Positions 18,098-26,813 of a DNA stretch of 64,000 bases are shown here, piece by piece. Under the pieces are notes generated by a model. It searched no databases, had not been told where the DNA came from, and was given only the letters and a program-made list of their open reading frames with translations. The translations under genes and the position numbers were made by a program. Source of the DNA: Cellulophaga baltica (lineage in GTDB: Bacteria; Bacteroidota; Bacteroidia; Flavobacteriales; Flavobacteriaceae); contig NZ_FNBD01000014.1 of NCBI RefSeq assembly GCF_900102165.1, positions 1 to 64,000 on the forward strand. The letters run 5' to 3'. How positions within the stretch are numbered: position 1 is the first letter of the stretch; every line of letters begins with the position of its first letter.

Positions 18098-18100
18098 TAC

Positions 18101-19258
18101 TTATATTTTATTGAATTTTACGGTTAAAGAATCAAAACCTACTTTACGTTTAAAATCACCAAGATCTTCTATATTATCCTTAGCGTCATGAATGTCTATG
18201 CTTTTTACTTTAGCTATTAAAGTGCGTAATAACACTTTCATTACTTGCCTTGCATGAGTTGCTCCAAGACAGTTATGCGTGCCAAAACCAAAGGCTACAT
18301 GCGGATTTGCTTTTCGGTCTAAAACAACTTCATCAGCATTTTCAAATACAGTTTCATCTCGGTTTGCTGAAGCCCAACACAGCGAAATTCTGCTATCTGC
18401 CTTTACAGCATGTTGGCAAACCATAGTATCCTGCGTAGCCACACGTCCCATTTGCGTTAGGGGCGAAAAGTAACGAATAAGCTCTTCTATCGCAGTAGGT
18501 AATAATTCGGGCTCTTTTCTGAGCCATTCTAAAGATTTTGGATGTTCTGCGAAATAAGCAATACTGTTAGTCACCGCATTAATAACCGTGTCTCTACCTC
18601 CGGCAAAGGTTAAAATAAGCACCCCCTTAGCTTCTTCTGCACTTAGCTTTTTGCCATCTACTTCCGCTGCTAATAAAACAGCATAAAAATCCTTACCTGG
18701 ATTTGAGCTACTTTCAGCTAATTTTTGGTCTATATAATCGTAAAGAACATTTGCTTTTGCACCATCTAAAGCAGAATCTTTACTTCTAAAAACATGGGTA
18801 CCCCAAGATATCCAAGTCTGTGCTTCTTCAAAGGGTACATTAAACAATAAGGTGAGCGCTTGAGATTGTAATACCAATGCAAAATCATGAATCACTTCAA
18901 AAGAATCTTGCTCCAATACCTCTATTACCAAAGCCTCAATCTGTAAGGTTAATTCTTCTTCGTATTTTTTTTCTAATGGCCGCTTAAACCATTTTTCAAC
19001 CACCTCCCGATAAGCACCATGTTGCGGAGGATCTACTTCAAAAGGAATTTGGCGGATACTTCTAATATTTACCTCCGAAGGAATAACGATGCGTCCCGGA
19101 ATAGCTCCTGAACTATAGCTTTTCCAATTATGTGCAGCCCTACGTACTTCCTTATGCCCTAGAATCATGGCAACAGGATCATTTTGATCATCCATTTCTC
19201 CTATGCCTGTTTCCTGTCTTGCCTTTTTAAAAGGATCTGTGAAAATACTTTCCTTCAT
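18101..19258 (-). CDS. Cytochrome P450, candidate 6-O-methyl-sugar demethylase (CYP236-like)
   Basis: The 385-residue soluble P450 shows the I-helix AGGRDTV, the K-helix Glu-x-x-Arg (EELIRY), and the haem-binding loop FGFGTHNCLG with Cys330 as axial ligand. The segment PGRIVIPSEVNIR followed by RQIPFEVDPP resembles, from memory, the CYP236A enzymes of marine flavobacteria that remove the methyl of 6-O-methyl-galactose from porphyran and release formaldehyde. It is the first gene of an operon with ferredoxin, reductase, alcohol dehydrogenase and esterase, and diverges from an AraC regulator, a sugar-responsive setting. Family-level function is inferred and needs a similarity search. Confidence 0.85.
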   Translation of the reverse strand: MKESIFTDPFKKARQETGIGEMDDQNDPVAMILGHKEVRRAAHNWKSYSSGAIPGRIVIPSEVNIRSIRQIPFEVDPPQHGAYREVVEKWFKRPLEKKYEEELTLQIEALVIEVLEQDSFEVIHDFALVLQSQALTLLFNVPFEEAQTWISWGTHVFRSKDSALDGAKANVLYDYIDQKLAESSSNPGKDFYAVLLAAEVDGKKLSAEEAKGVLILTFAGGRDTVINAVTNSIAYFAEHPKSLEWLRKEPELLPTAIEELIRYFSPLTQMGRVATQDTMVCQHAVKADSRISLCWASANRDETVFENADEVVLDRKANPHVAFGFGTHNCLGATHARQVMKVLLRTLIAKVKSIDIHDAKDNIEDLGDFKRKVGFDSLTVKFNKI

Positions 19259-19433
19259 GAGTGGTTTATATTTATGATTTTAGATAGTAGTTTTGATTGC
19301 TTCAAAAATCTATTTTTTTAAGAAACCAAAAATTCTCTTTATTGACCTCATAAGTGCTTAAATTGACTTTCTATTGTTATTTTACTTCTTATTGATGTTA
19401 TAATTGATTATTTTCGAGTAAATATATTTTAAA

Positions 19434-20288
19434 TTGAAAGCAGAATTTGAAAAAATTAGAGTCACCAATAACAGCTCTTTTAGTGCCTTTGTGTATGAAA
19501 GTGATGAGTTTGATGCACCTTGGCATTTTCATCCAGAATTTGAACTAACGTATATTCTTAAGGGAGAAGGGGTGCGCTATGTAGGTAATAGTGTGCAACA
19601 ATTTGAAGCTGGTGATTTTGTGCTTTTAGGGAGCAACTTGCCGCACTGTTGGAAGAATACTTCTGAAGATGCAACCTACGTTAAATCGATAGTTTTTCAA
19701 TGGGATGCTAATCTTTTAGGTGTTGGTTGGTTAGAGAAAAGAGAATTTTATAGTATCAAAAAACTATTAGAACGTGCTTCAGAAGGCATCCATTTTAATG
19801 CCATTGTAGCGGCTAAAATGACTTCAAAATTAGAAGAAGTACTTACCAAAGACCCCTTAGAGAAACTTCTGTCATTTTTAAAAGTATTAAAAGAAATTAG
19901 CGAAATAACCACTTATAATCTCTTGGTAACTCCTGGTTTTACACCTATCTTAAATAGTAAAACAAATCATAGGATAGATGTCATTCAAAATTTTGTCGCC
20001 AATAATTATACGAAAAAAATAAAGCTAGAAGACATTGCAGGAACACTAGCTATGGGAAACGAAGCTTTTTGCAGGTTCTTTAAAAAATCACACAGTAAAT
20101 CTTTCTTTACTTATTTAAATGAATACCGCATCAATATAGCCTGTAAATTACTTATCGAATCTAAAAAACAAGTAAGCCAGATTGCTTATGAATGCGGGTA
20201 TGAGAGTCTCCCTTTTTTTTATAGACAGTTTGATAGGTATATGAATTGCTCTCCTTTGAGTTTTAGAAAACAATACCTTAAACTCTGA
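19434..20288 (+). CDS. AraC-family regulator divergent from the P450 operon
   Basis: The 284-residue protein has an N-terminal cupin (WHFHPEFELTYILKGEGVRY, two His and Glu typical of sugar-sensing AraC proteins) and a C-terminal pair of helix-turn-helix motifs from about 185 (KLEDIAGTLAMGNEAFCRFF and VSQIAYECGYESLPFFYRQF). The start is a TTG; a -7-like TATTTTCG at 19409-19416 ends 17 bp before it, leaving no room for a longer protein. It probably controls the divergent P450 operon in response to an algal sugar. Its TGA stop forms the first bases of the regulatory palindrome for the next gene. Confidence 0.87.
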   Translation: MKAEFEKIRVTNNSSFSAFVYESDEFDAPWHFHPEFELTYILKGEGVRYVGNSVQQFEAGDFVLLGSNLPHCWKNTSEDATYVKSIVFQWDANLLGVGWLEKREFYSIKKLLERASEGIHFNAIVAAKMTSKLEEVLTKDPLEKLLSFLKVLKEISEITTYNLLVTPGFTPILNSKTNHRIDVIQNFVANNYTKKIKLEDIAGTLAMGNEAFCRFFKKSHSKSFFTYLNEYRINIACKLLIESKKQVSQIAYECGYESLPFFYRQFDRYMNCSPLSFRKQYLKL

Positions 20289-20329
20289 TATATATCATAG
20301 CTAATATGTAGTTACTTAGGCTACCTTAG
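20286..20329 (+). promoter_or_regulatory. CRP/FNR-like box and promoter of cardiolipin synthase gene
   Basis: TGATATATATCA (20286-20297) is a perfect palindrome. It is followed after 24 bp by a -7-like TACCTTAG (20322-20329), 21 bp before the TTG start. The same layout, with 23 bp, is found at ten other gene starts in this window. The palindrome overlaps the stop codon of the preceding AraC gene. Confidence 0.65.
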
Positions 20330-20350
20330 CCCTACCGTTAAAAGATTATC

Positions 20351-21757
20351 TTGGGACTGCAGATTTTAATTATACTTTATGTTTTAGTAGCGCTAACCTT
20401 AGTGGTGAGTATCTTATTGCATGGCGCAAAACCGTCTAAAACTTTAGGGTGGCTACTGGCAATATTTACAGTACCAGTGGGCGGCATTTTACTCTATTTA
20501 TTATTGGGGAGAAATAGAAGAAAAAATAAACTAATACGTTTAAAAAAAGAACGTTTTTTTAAATTTCCAAAACCTTCTATAGAACAAACCGCTGTAATGC
20601 GTGGCCAGTTTAAAAAGATCATGACCTTAGTCTACAAAAACTCTCATTTTCCTCCAACGGGAGGTAATGAATTGGTATTGTTAAAAGATGGTAAAACTAC
20701 TTTTGAAACCATTTTTAAAGCACTAGAAGCAGCAAAAACTACGATACATCTTCAATATTATATTTTTGAAGAAGGCGAATTGGCGGATGCTTTTTTAAAA
20801 CTTTTTGAGAAGAAAGTAAGGGAAGGAGTTTCCGTACGGATGATTTATGATGGAGTAGGTAGTTTTTCTTTAAGTAAAAAATACATTGACAAGCTAGAAA
20901 GTATAGGCGTATTAGTGTACCCTTTTTTGCCGTTTAAATTCGGGCGATTTTTTAGATCATTGAATTACAGAAACCATCGCAAAATTATAGTTATCGATGG
21001 GCAAATAGGTTTTACTGGTGGCATAAATATCTCGGATAAATATTTAAAAGGGGATGCAACTTTAGGCAAGTGGCATGATATGCATTTACAAATTACAGGA
21101 GCTGCCGCAGAACATTTAGATTATGTTTTTGCATTAGATTGGTACCTTGTGAGTGAGCAGGAAATTAATTTGATACCATCTGCAAATAAAGAAAAAAAGG
21201 TTCTTAATACTAGTTTAGTGCAAATAGTTGCAGGAGGTCCAGATGATGACTTTGCATCGCTTGAACAGACGTATTTTGCCATGATTAACAAAGCTGAAAA
21301 ATACATTTATATCACCAACCCTTATATTATTCCAGGACAGGCTATTTTGCAAGCATTACAGACGGCAGCCCTTAGCGGCATAGATGTTAGGCTGCTAATT
21401 TCAGAACAAGCAGATAGTAAAATAGTAGGGTGGAGTGTACGTTCTTATTTTGAAGCGCTCTTAAAAGCGGGAGTGAAAATATACTTATTTCCTGATGGAT
21501 TCTTACATAGTAAGATTATTGTAAGTGATGATGCTATTACCACCATAGGTACAGCCAACCTAGATGATCGTAGTTTTGAGCAGAATTATGAAGTAAATGC
21601 TTTAATTTATGATGAAGTATTTGCAAAATTGCTCAAAACAGATTTTCTAAATGATGCTAATATAAGTAAAAGCTTATCCTACACAGAATTTATAAACAGG
21701 CCGTGGAGTGATAAGCTTAAAGAAGGTTTTGGTAAATTGTTTAGTGCACTATTATAG
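20351..21757 (+). CDS. cls: Cardiolipin synthase (phospholipase D superfamily)
   Basis: The 468-residue protein starts at TTG and has two N-terminal membrane helices (about 1-45), then two phospholipase D domains with both HKD motifs: HRKIIVIDGQIGFTGG and HSKIIVSDDAITTIGTANLD. It condenses phosphatidylglycerol units (or PG with PE) to cardiolipin at the inner membrane. A CRP/FNR-like box upstream places it in the same stress regulon as the universal stress genes, which fits membrane remodelling on energy limitation. It overlaps by 6 bp the end of the convergent dehydrogenase gene. Confidence 0.9.
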   Translation: MGLQILIILYVLVALTLVVSILLHGAKPSKTLGWLLAIFTVPVGGILLYLLLGRNRRKNKLIRLKKERFFKFPKPSIEQTAVMRGQFKKIMTLVYKNSHFPPTGGNELVLLKDGKTTFETIFKALEAAKTTIHLQYYIFEEGELADAFLKLFEKKVREGVSVRMIYDGVGSFSLSKKYIDKLESIGVLVYPFLPFKFGRFFRSLNYRNHRKIIVIDGQIGFTGGINISDKYLKGDATLGKWHDMHLQITGAAAEHLDYVFALDWYLVSEQEINLIPSANKEKKVLNTSLVQIVAGGPDDDFASLEQTYFAMINKAEKYIYITNPYIIPGQAILQALQTAALSGIDVRLLISEQADSKIVGWSVRSYFEALLKAGVKIYLFPDGFLHSKIIVSDDAITTIGTANLDDRSFEQNYEVNALIYDEVFAKLLKTDFLNDANISKSLSYTEFINRPWSDKLKEGFGKLFSALL

Positions 21758-22738
21758 TTCGTTTTTACTTATTTCATGTTCCTTCCAAGCATTCAAGTTC
21801 TCAAATGTCAACTCGGCAATATGCTGTAAGGCTTCATGGGTCATGTATCCCTGATGTGGAGTTAATAGCACATTAGGTAAACTTAAAAGCTTTTTTAAGG
21901 CCTCATCTTTTAATTCTTCGCTTGAAAAGTCTTTAAAAAAAGTTCCCGCTTCTTTTTCATATACATCAGTGCAATAACCAGCAATTTGTTTATTTTCAAG
22001 GGCCTCAATAATAGCTATAGTATTTACATGTGCACCTCTAGCGGTATTTACGATAATCACATTCTTTTTCATTAAAGCCATTCGTTCTTTGTTTATGAGA
22101 TAGTGATTATCTTCCGTGAGTGGTATGTGTAAACTTATAATGTCTGATGCACTACACAGCTGATCTAAACTTTTGTACTTTAAATTATAGGCAGTTTCCA
22201 ATTCATAATTGGGTGCAATATCATAGGCTAAAATTGTACAACCAAAACCATTCATGATACTTGCCATAGCAGCACCAATACTACCTGTGCCAATTAACCC
22301 TACAGTTTTACCTCGTACATTAAAACCCATTAAATTATCCTGTATAAAATTATAGGCTTTTACCTGCGCATTGGCCGTAACTATTTTACGGTTTAAAGCT
22401 AATAATAAGGCTGTAGCATGTTCTGCAATAGCGTAAGGAGAATAGTCTGGTGCATTTGCGACCTTGAAACCATAATTTTTGGCAGCACCAAGGTTCACAT
22501 TGTTATAACCAGCGGAACGCAAAGTGATGTAGCGCACACCTAGCGCCCAAAGTTTTTCTAAGACTAGCGAGGAGGCATCATCTCCTGAAAATATAGAAAT
22601 AGCACTGTACCCCGTTGCTTTTAAAGCACTTTCACTTGTTAGTGCTTCCGGAATAAAATCTAGTTCTTGATTTTTGGTATTGGCGTTTTTTAAAAACGGA
22701 ATTTCAAAATCTTTACTGCTGTAAAATAATATTTTCAT
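21752..22738 (-). CDS. D-2-hydroxyacid dehydrogenase (D-lactate dehydrogenase-like)
   Basis: The 328-residue protein shows the NAD-binding loop GLIGTGSIGAAMA and the catalytic Arg-Glu-His set in context (NTARGAHVN, the Asp/Glu region after CTDVYEKEAG, and TPHQGYMTHE). It resembles the LdhA-type fermentative D-lactate dehydrogenases, which reoxidise NADH by reducing pyruvate. It is the last gene of the operon usp-mscS-ATP-cone-MBL, governed by a CRP/FNR-like box, which fits a role under oxygen or energy limitation. The exact substrate cannot be read from sequence. Confidence 0.87.
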   Translation of the reverse strand: MKILFYSSKDFEIPFLKNANTKNQELDFIPEALTSESALKATGYSAISIFSGDDASSLVLEKLWALGVRYITLRSAGYNNVNLGAAKNYGFKVANAPDYSPYAIAEHATALLLALNRKIVTANAQVKAYNFIQDNLMGFNVRGKTVGLIGTGSIGAAMASIMNGFGCTILAYDIAPNYELETAYNLKYKSLDQLCSASDIISLHIPLTEDNHYLINKERMALMKKNVIIVNTARGAHVNTIAIIEALENKQIAGYCTDVYEKEAGTFFKDFSSEELKDEALKKLLSLPNVLLTPHQGYMTHEALQHIAELTFENLNAWKEHEISKNEL

Positions 22739-22750
22739 GTGTGGTTGTAC

Positions 22751-24121
22751 TTATACTATTAATGTTGTTGTATCATTTAATTTTGGAATAGTAACATTCC
22801 AATGGTATTCATCTCTAATTTTTACTTTAAATATATCTAAAGCATTGGGCTCTCCGTGAATTAAAAATACGTTTTCTGGTATATTTTTTATCGCACTTAA
22901 CCAATCGAGTAATTCGTTTTGATCTGCATGGGCAGATAAACTTTCTAAATGCTGAATGGAAGCTTTTATAGGGTAGTATTTTCCAAAAATTTTCAATTCA
23001 TGAGCGCCTTCTAATAACTGTCTGCCGCGTGTGCCTTCTGCCTGATAACCTGCAAGCAATACAGTTGTTGAGGTTTTGCCTATCATTTGTTTTAAATAGG
23101 TTAATACACGACCGCCAGTAACCATACCGCTTCCCGCAATTATTATTTTAGGCCGTGGATTATCAATAGTTTTCCATGTATCGGCATAGGAAGTTATTAT
23201 ATTAAAATGGTTGCACATAGCTGCATATTCCTCGGAAGATAATTTATGCCACTCAGGAAATTCTTCAAATACAGATAGTACATTGTTACCCATTGGACTA
23301 TCAATAAATATAGGGATGTTCGGAATTTTGTTTTTTTTGTATAATTGCCATAGGGTGTACATTAACGATTGTAAACGTTCTACGGCAAACGAAGGGATAA
23401 TTAAGTTTCCGCCATTCGTAATTGTTTTATGTACTAAAGCAACAAGCATGCCCTCTACATCCTCTTTAGGATGTAGTTTATTGCCGTAAGTACTTTCTAA
23501 AAATAAATAATCTGCCCATTCTGGTTTTTCTGGTTTTGAGAGTAATACGTCTTCCACTCTTCCAATATCACCGGAAAAAACTACTATTTTACCATACATA
23601 TCAAGCTCGATAAATGTAGCACCAATAATATGTCCGTTGTATCGAAATCTAAATTTTACAGCATCAGAGAGTTGAAGCCACTTTCCGCTATCTGCAGCTT
23701 CAAACTTTGAAATGGTGTTTTTAGCTTCATCTATGGTATAAAATGGAATTGCGGGATGATGCTTGCTATACCCTTCTTCATTAGCTCTCTGTGCCTCTTC
23801 TTCTTGAATTTTACCGCTATCTAAAAGTATAATTTCTGCAATAGCTAAAGTAGGAGCCGTACCTATTATTTTCCCTTTAAATCCTTCTTTTACGAGACGC
23901 GGTAAATAACCAGTGTGGTCTAAATGTCCGTGCGTAAGTAGAACAACATCTATTTTAGAAACATTGATAGGTAAAGGAGTCCAGTTTATTTCACGGAGTT
24001 CTTTTAATCCTTGAAACATGCCACAATCTACCATGATGTTTATGTCTGGAGTTTCTATATAAAATTTAGACCCTGTTACGGTACCAGAGGCGCCTAAAAA
24101 GTGAATTTTTACATTTTTCAT
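22751..24121 (-). CDS. MBL-fold/beta-CASP RNase-like protein (CPSF/YSH1 family)
   Basis: The 456-residue protein has the metallo-beta-lactamase zinc motif HGHLDH (His64, His66, Asp68, His69 in LLTHGHLDHTGYL), a beta-CASP insertion (FIDSPMGNNV, and AGSGMVTGGRVLTYL), and a final RNA-specificity motif (SLSAHADQNELLDWL). Members of this family are predicted exo- or endoribonucleases. The gene is 12 bp before the dehydrogenase and 3 bp after the ATP-cone gene in a stress operon, suggesting RNA turnover during stress. The activity is family-based inference. Confidence 0.85.
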   Translation of the reverse strand: MKNVKIHFLGASGTVTGSKFYIETPDINIMVDCGMFQGLKELREINWTPLPINVSKIDVVLLTHGHLDHTGYLPRLVKEGFKGKIIGTAPTLAIAEIILLDSGKIQEEEAQRANEEGYSKHHPAIPFYTIDEAKNTISKFEAADSGKWLQLSDAVKFRFRYNGHIIGATFIELDMYGKIVVFSGDIGRVEDVLLSKPEKPEWADYLFLESTYGNKLHPKEDVEGMLVALVHKTITNGGNLIIPSFAVERLQSLMYTLWQLYKKNKIPNIPIFIDSPMGNNVLSVFEEFPEWHKLSSEEYAAMCNHFNIITSYADTWKTIDNPRPKIIIAGSGMVTGGRVLTYLKQMIGKTSTTVLLAGYQAEGTRGRQLLEGAHELKIFGKYYPIKASIQHLESLSAHADQNELLDWLSAIKNIPENVFLIHGEPNALDIFKVKIRDEYHWNVTIPKLNDTTTLIV

Positions 24122-24124
24122 AAA

Positions 24125-24970
24125 TTAAGGATTACAAAATTGTTTAAGCTCATTGATAATACTTGTTTTTCTAGATTTGGAAATACCTAAATGATCTAAT
24201 AAAAATTGTTCTTTCCAGAGTTGTCTGCAGAGTACTACGTCTCTATTTAATAGATAATGCTTCTCTTTATTTGTTAGAAGCGTAGAAACAGTGATGGGAT
24301 ATAGACTCAAACGATCTATTCTATCTTTTAATCCTTCCTTTTTAGGGAAATCCCAACTTAATAAATAGAGACCGGCACAATGGCCGTAGGCAATAGCATC
24401 GCTTGTGAATCTTGTGTTAGTTACTACCCAACCTTTATCTATAACCCGTTTTTCTGTTGATTTTGTTTCCCAGAATGTTTTAACATCCCTATACCGAGAA
24501 TGAATGTATAGCGGAATCTTAACATTACAGTTACGGCCTTCTTCCGAATGAAATTTACATTCAATAATAGCCACTTTATTATTTTTTTCCGCAATCACAT
24601 CTATCTCATGGGTAACACAAATTCCGTTTAGAATTTCACCCACGGTAGTTGTGTATCCAGAATAAGTTAAAATCGCAGCCACAAAACGTTCAAAAGGAAA
24701 GCCTGTTGGGCCCAATTCATAGATGGCCTTTTTTAGCTTGTATTTAGAGGCAAAAACCGATTTGTTTCTTTTTAAAAGCGCAAAAGCTCTGTTGTAAATC
24801 TCTTGTGTAGAAATACCTTCATAAAGCTCCTCTTTTACTTTAGAAACAATTGCTTCTATTAAGTTATGATTGGCACCACTATACTTTAGGGAATTACGTA
24901 ATTTATCTAAAGAAAAAAGAGCTTTTTCTCCTGAAGATTTCGTTACTTTAATGGTCATAGTAGGTTCCAT
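24125..24970 (-). CDS. ATP-cone domain fused to a PD-(D/E)xK nuclease-like domain
   Basis: Residues about 5-90 form an ATP-cone, the nucleotide-sensing module of NrdR and ribonucleotide reductases (IKVTKSSGEKALFSLDKLRN start). Residues about 90-190 look like an Mrr/restriction endonuclease-type fold, with the catalytic set Asp124, Glu137 and Lys139 in HEIDVIAEKNN and AIIECKFH. The last 80 residues are unassigned. There is no methylase nearby, so it is not a normal restriction system. It sits in a stress operon (1 bp from mscS, 3 bp from the MBL gene). An ATP/dATP-controlled nuclease acting in energy stress is plausible inference. Confidence 0.78.
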   Translation of the reverse strand: MEPTMTIKVTKSSGEKALFSLDKLRNSLKYSGANHNLIEAIVSKVKEELYEGISTQEIYNRAFALLKRNKSVFASKYKLKKAIYELGPTGFPFERFVAAILTYSGYTTTVGEILNGICVTHEIDVIAEKNNKVAIIECKFHSEEGRNCNVKIPLYIHSRYRDVKTFWETKSTEKRVIDKGWVVTNTRFTSDAIAYGHCAGLYLLSWDFPKKEGLKDRIDRLSLYPITVSTLLTNKEKHYLLNRDVVLCRQLWKEQFLLDHLGISKSRKTSIINELKQFCNP

Positions 24971-24971
24971 A

Positions 24972-25871
24972 TCATTTTTTTAGTTGTACGTCTACTTCGG
25001 GTATTTTAAGTAATTGTAGAGTAGTAGAGGCAAAGCTTACTGTACCTTGGGTAGCTTTAATTTCTCTCTGAATTAATTCAAGTAATTCGTGCTTTGTAGC
25101 TCTTCTTCTTTTATAATCTGTGATATAACGTAAGTTTATAGCCACCCAATTATCTGTTAAATTGATGGCGATAGAAGGGGCTAGCTTAGAATCTTCAATA
25201 TAGTAGCGTTCTACCATTTCTTCCCACTTTGCAGTAGATTTTTCTGTGTAATCCGCTAAAAGTAATTCAGCTTGTTCTTGGACTATTTTTTTTGCAAGTT
25301 CTAAATCAGATTCGTAGGTGATAAGAATATTTAATTCGTCCCAAACAAAAGGGAAATCCATAGAATAGTTTTTAATAGGACCCTTAAAAACAAAGGCATT
25401 ACTGATTTTTACAATTCTACCGGAATAGTTATCGCTGCTTACCCATTCTCCCATTTCCATTAAAGTGGTATAGATACTATCAATATCTATAACATCTCCC
25501 TTTATTCCGTTTATTTCTATCCGATCGCCTGGCTTATAAATACGGACAAAGAAAATATAAAATGATCCCGCTATACTCAAAATTAACTCTTGAAGCGTAA
25601 ACGTTATACCGGCCGTGAATAAGCCAATTATAATGGTGTAATCTTCTAAGTTTTTTACGGTGAAAGATATTAGGATTAATAAAGCAATTAGAACATAGCC
25701 AATGATTTCTACGCCTTTTTGTGCCTTATAGCGTATCGCTAAATCTGCAATTCTTTTCTTTAATACTTTCCTTAAAAAACTAATACTAGCAACAATAACC
25801 ATGATCCATAGCACTAACTTGGCTATTTTTAAAAATGTAGGATGTTCTAAGAGGGTATTTAAAGTTTCCAT
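24972..25871 (-). CDS. MscS-family mechanosensitive channel
   Basis: The 299-residue protein has three predicted helices (about 12-33, 50-70 and 75-110), the last being the pore region with TLQELILSIAGSFYIFF, then the beta domain (YKPGDRIEINGIKGDVIDID) and cytoplasmic cage. This is the MscS core without extra sensor domains. It would release solutes on membrane stretch. The gene follows a universal stress gene by 32 bp and shares its promoter. Confidence 0.87.
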   Translation of the reverse strand: METLNTLLEHPTFLKIAKLVLWIMVIVASISFLRKVLKKRIADLAIRYKAQKGVEIIGYVLIALLILISFTVKNLEDYTIIIGLFTAGITFTLQELILSIAGSFYIFFVRIYKPGDRIEINGIKGDVIDIDSIYTTLMEMGEWVSSDNYSGRIVKISNAFVFKGPIKNYSMDFPFVWDELNILITYESDLELAKKIVQEQAELLLADYTEKSTAKWEEMVERYYIEDSKLAPSIAINLTDNWVAINLRYITDYKRRRATKHELLELIQREIKATQGTVSFASTTLQLLKIPEVDVQLKK

Positions 25872-25903
25872 GAAGTTATGTAGGAATGTGGTTATACATA
25901 CTA

Positions 25904-26743
25904 TTAATGAAGCGCAAGAATAGGTGTAGTGGCTTCGTAACCTATCTCCTTAATTAAAGGCTTTGAAAATACGGTTCCAAAGAAAAAATGAGAACGGTTT
26001 ATAAATGCAATCATACTACTGTCTCTACTCGCTACAAATGTGGTGATGCCTTTCGCTAGGCTCAATCCTGTAAGCGTATGAAATGTACACTCTATAGTAC
26101 TAAAAATGGATTCTAAATATTCCTTGCTTTCGTGTTGCGTAGTAGATAATTCTTCTGTATTGTTGATATGAAGTATGCGTATCGCTGATCCATGCATTCT
26201 AGCTATATCTACTAGATAATCTAGTTCTTTGGCTTTATAATTTGTTTTTAAATCGGTAGGGAATACTATTTCCTTAATAGGCGTAAAGCGTACCATTTCT
26301 GGAATAGCGAGAACAGGGCAAGCTGTAATTTTTTCCATAGCCTTTACGGTATTGCTTCCGAAAATAATTCCTTTGCGCCCGGTGGCACCTTGGGTGCCCA
26401 TAACGACTAAATCAATGGCTTCTTTAGCAATGATATGTTTCATTGCTTCAGATAGAAAATTTAAACTAGAAATAGTATGATATTGATGCTTTGGGTTGTC
26501 ATTATGCAATGCGAGTACCTCTAATAATTTTTCAAAGGCTTTCTCAGATACTTCTAGGGCTGCATCATAATCGGGACTACCCGGTTCTGGGAGTGCCAGG
26601 TAGTCTGTGGTATAGCCATCTACGTGAAATACATTTAAAAAGTAAAATTCACAATTTTGCTTTTCATATAAATCTAGGGCATAACGTGCTGCATTTAAAG
26701 CATTTTTTGAAAAATCAGTAGGAATTAAGATGCGTTTATTCAT
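25904..26743 (-). CDS. Tandem-domain universal stress protein (UspA family) 1
   Basis: The 279-residue protein has two Usp domains. The first (1-145) begins ILIPTDFSKNALNA and keeps the ATP-binding signature GTQGATGRKGIIFGSN; the second starts EIVFPTDL and is degenerate, ending in the shared motif SKPLIKEIGYEATTPIL. Usp proteins bind ATP or AMP and help survival under starvation and hypoxia. It heads an operon with MscS, an ATP-cone protein, an MBL RNase-like protein and a dehydrogenase. A palindrome-plus-promoter unit lies at 26771-26813. Confidence 0.9.
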   Translation of the reverse strand: MNKRILIPTDFSKNALNAARYALDLYEKQNCEFYFLNVFHVDGYTTDYLALPEPGSPDYDAALEVSEKAFEKLLEVLALHNDNPKHQYHTISSLNFLSEAMKHIIAKEAIDLVVMGTQGATGRKGIIFGSNTVKAMEKITACPVLAIPEMVRFTPIKEIVFPTDLKTNYKAKELDYLVDIARMHGSAIRILHINNTEELSTTQHESKEYLESIFSTIECTFHTLTGLSLAKGITTFVASRDSSMIAFINRSHFFFGTVFSKPLIKEIGYEATTPILALH

Positions 26744-26770
26744 GATGTTCCATTTTAGAGATTGGTGTGA

Positions 26771-26813
26771 TAAATTTAATTGTACTCAAGGAACTTTTCT
26801 ATGACAATTGTCA
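26771..26813 (-). promoter_or_regulatory. CRP/FNR-like box and promoter of usp1-mscS operon
   Basis: TGACAATTGTCA (26802-26813, perfect palindrome) is followed, reading on the minus strand, by exactly 23 bp and a -7-like TAAATTTA (26771-26778), 27 bp from the usp ATG. The box overlaps the stop codon of the gene upstream. Confidence 0.7.

Noticed and set aside
24125-24970. Restriction-modification system
   Set aside because: There is a nuclease-like fold but no methyltransferase or specificity gene, and the gene is buried in a stress operon.
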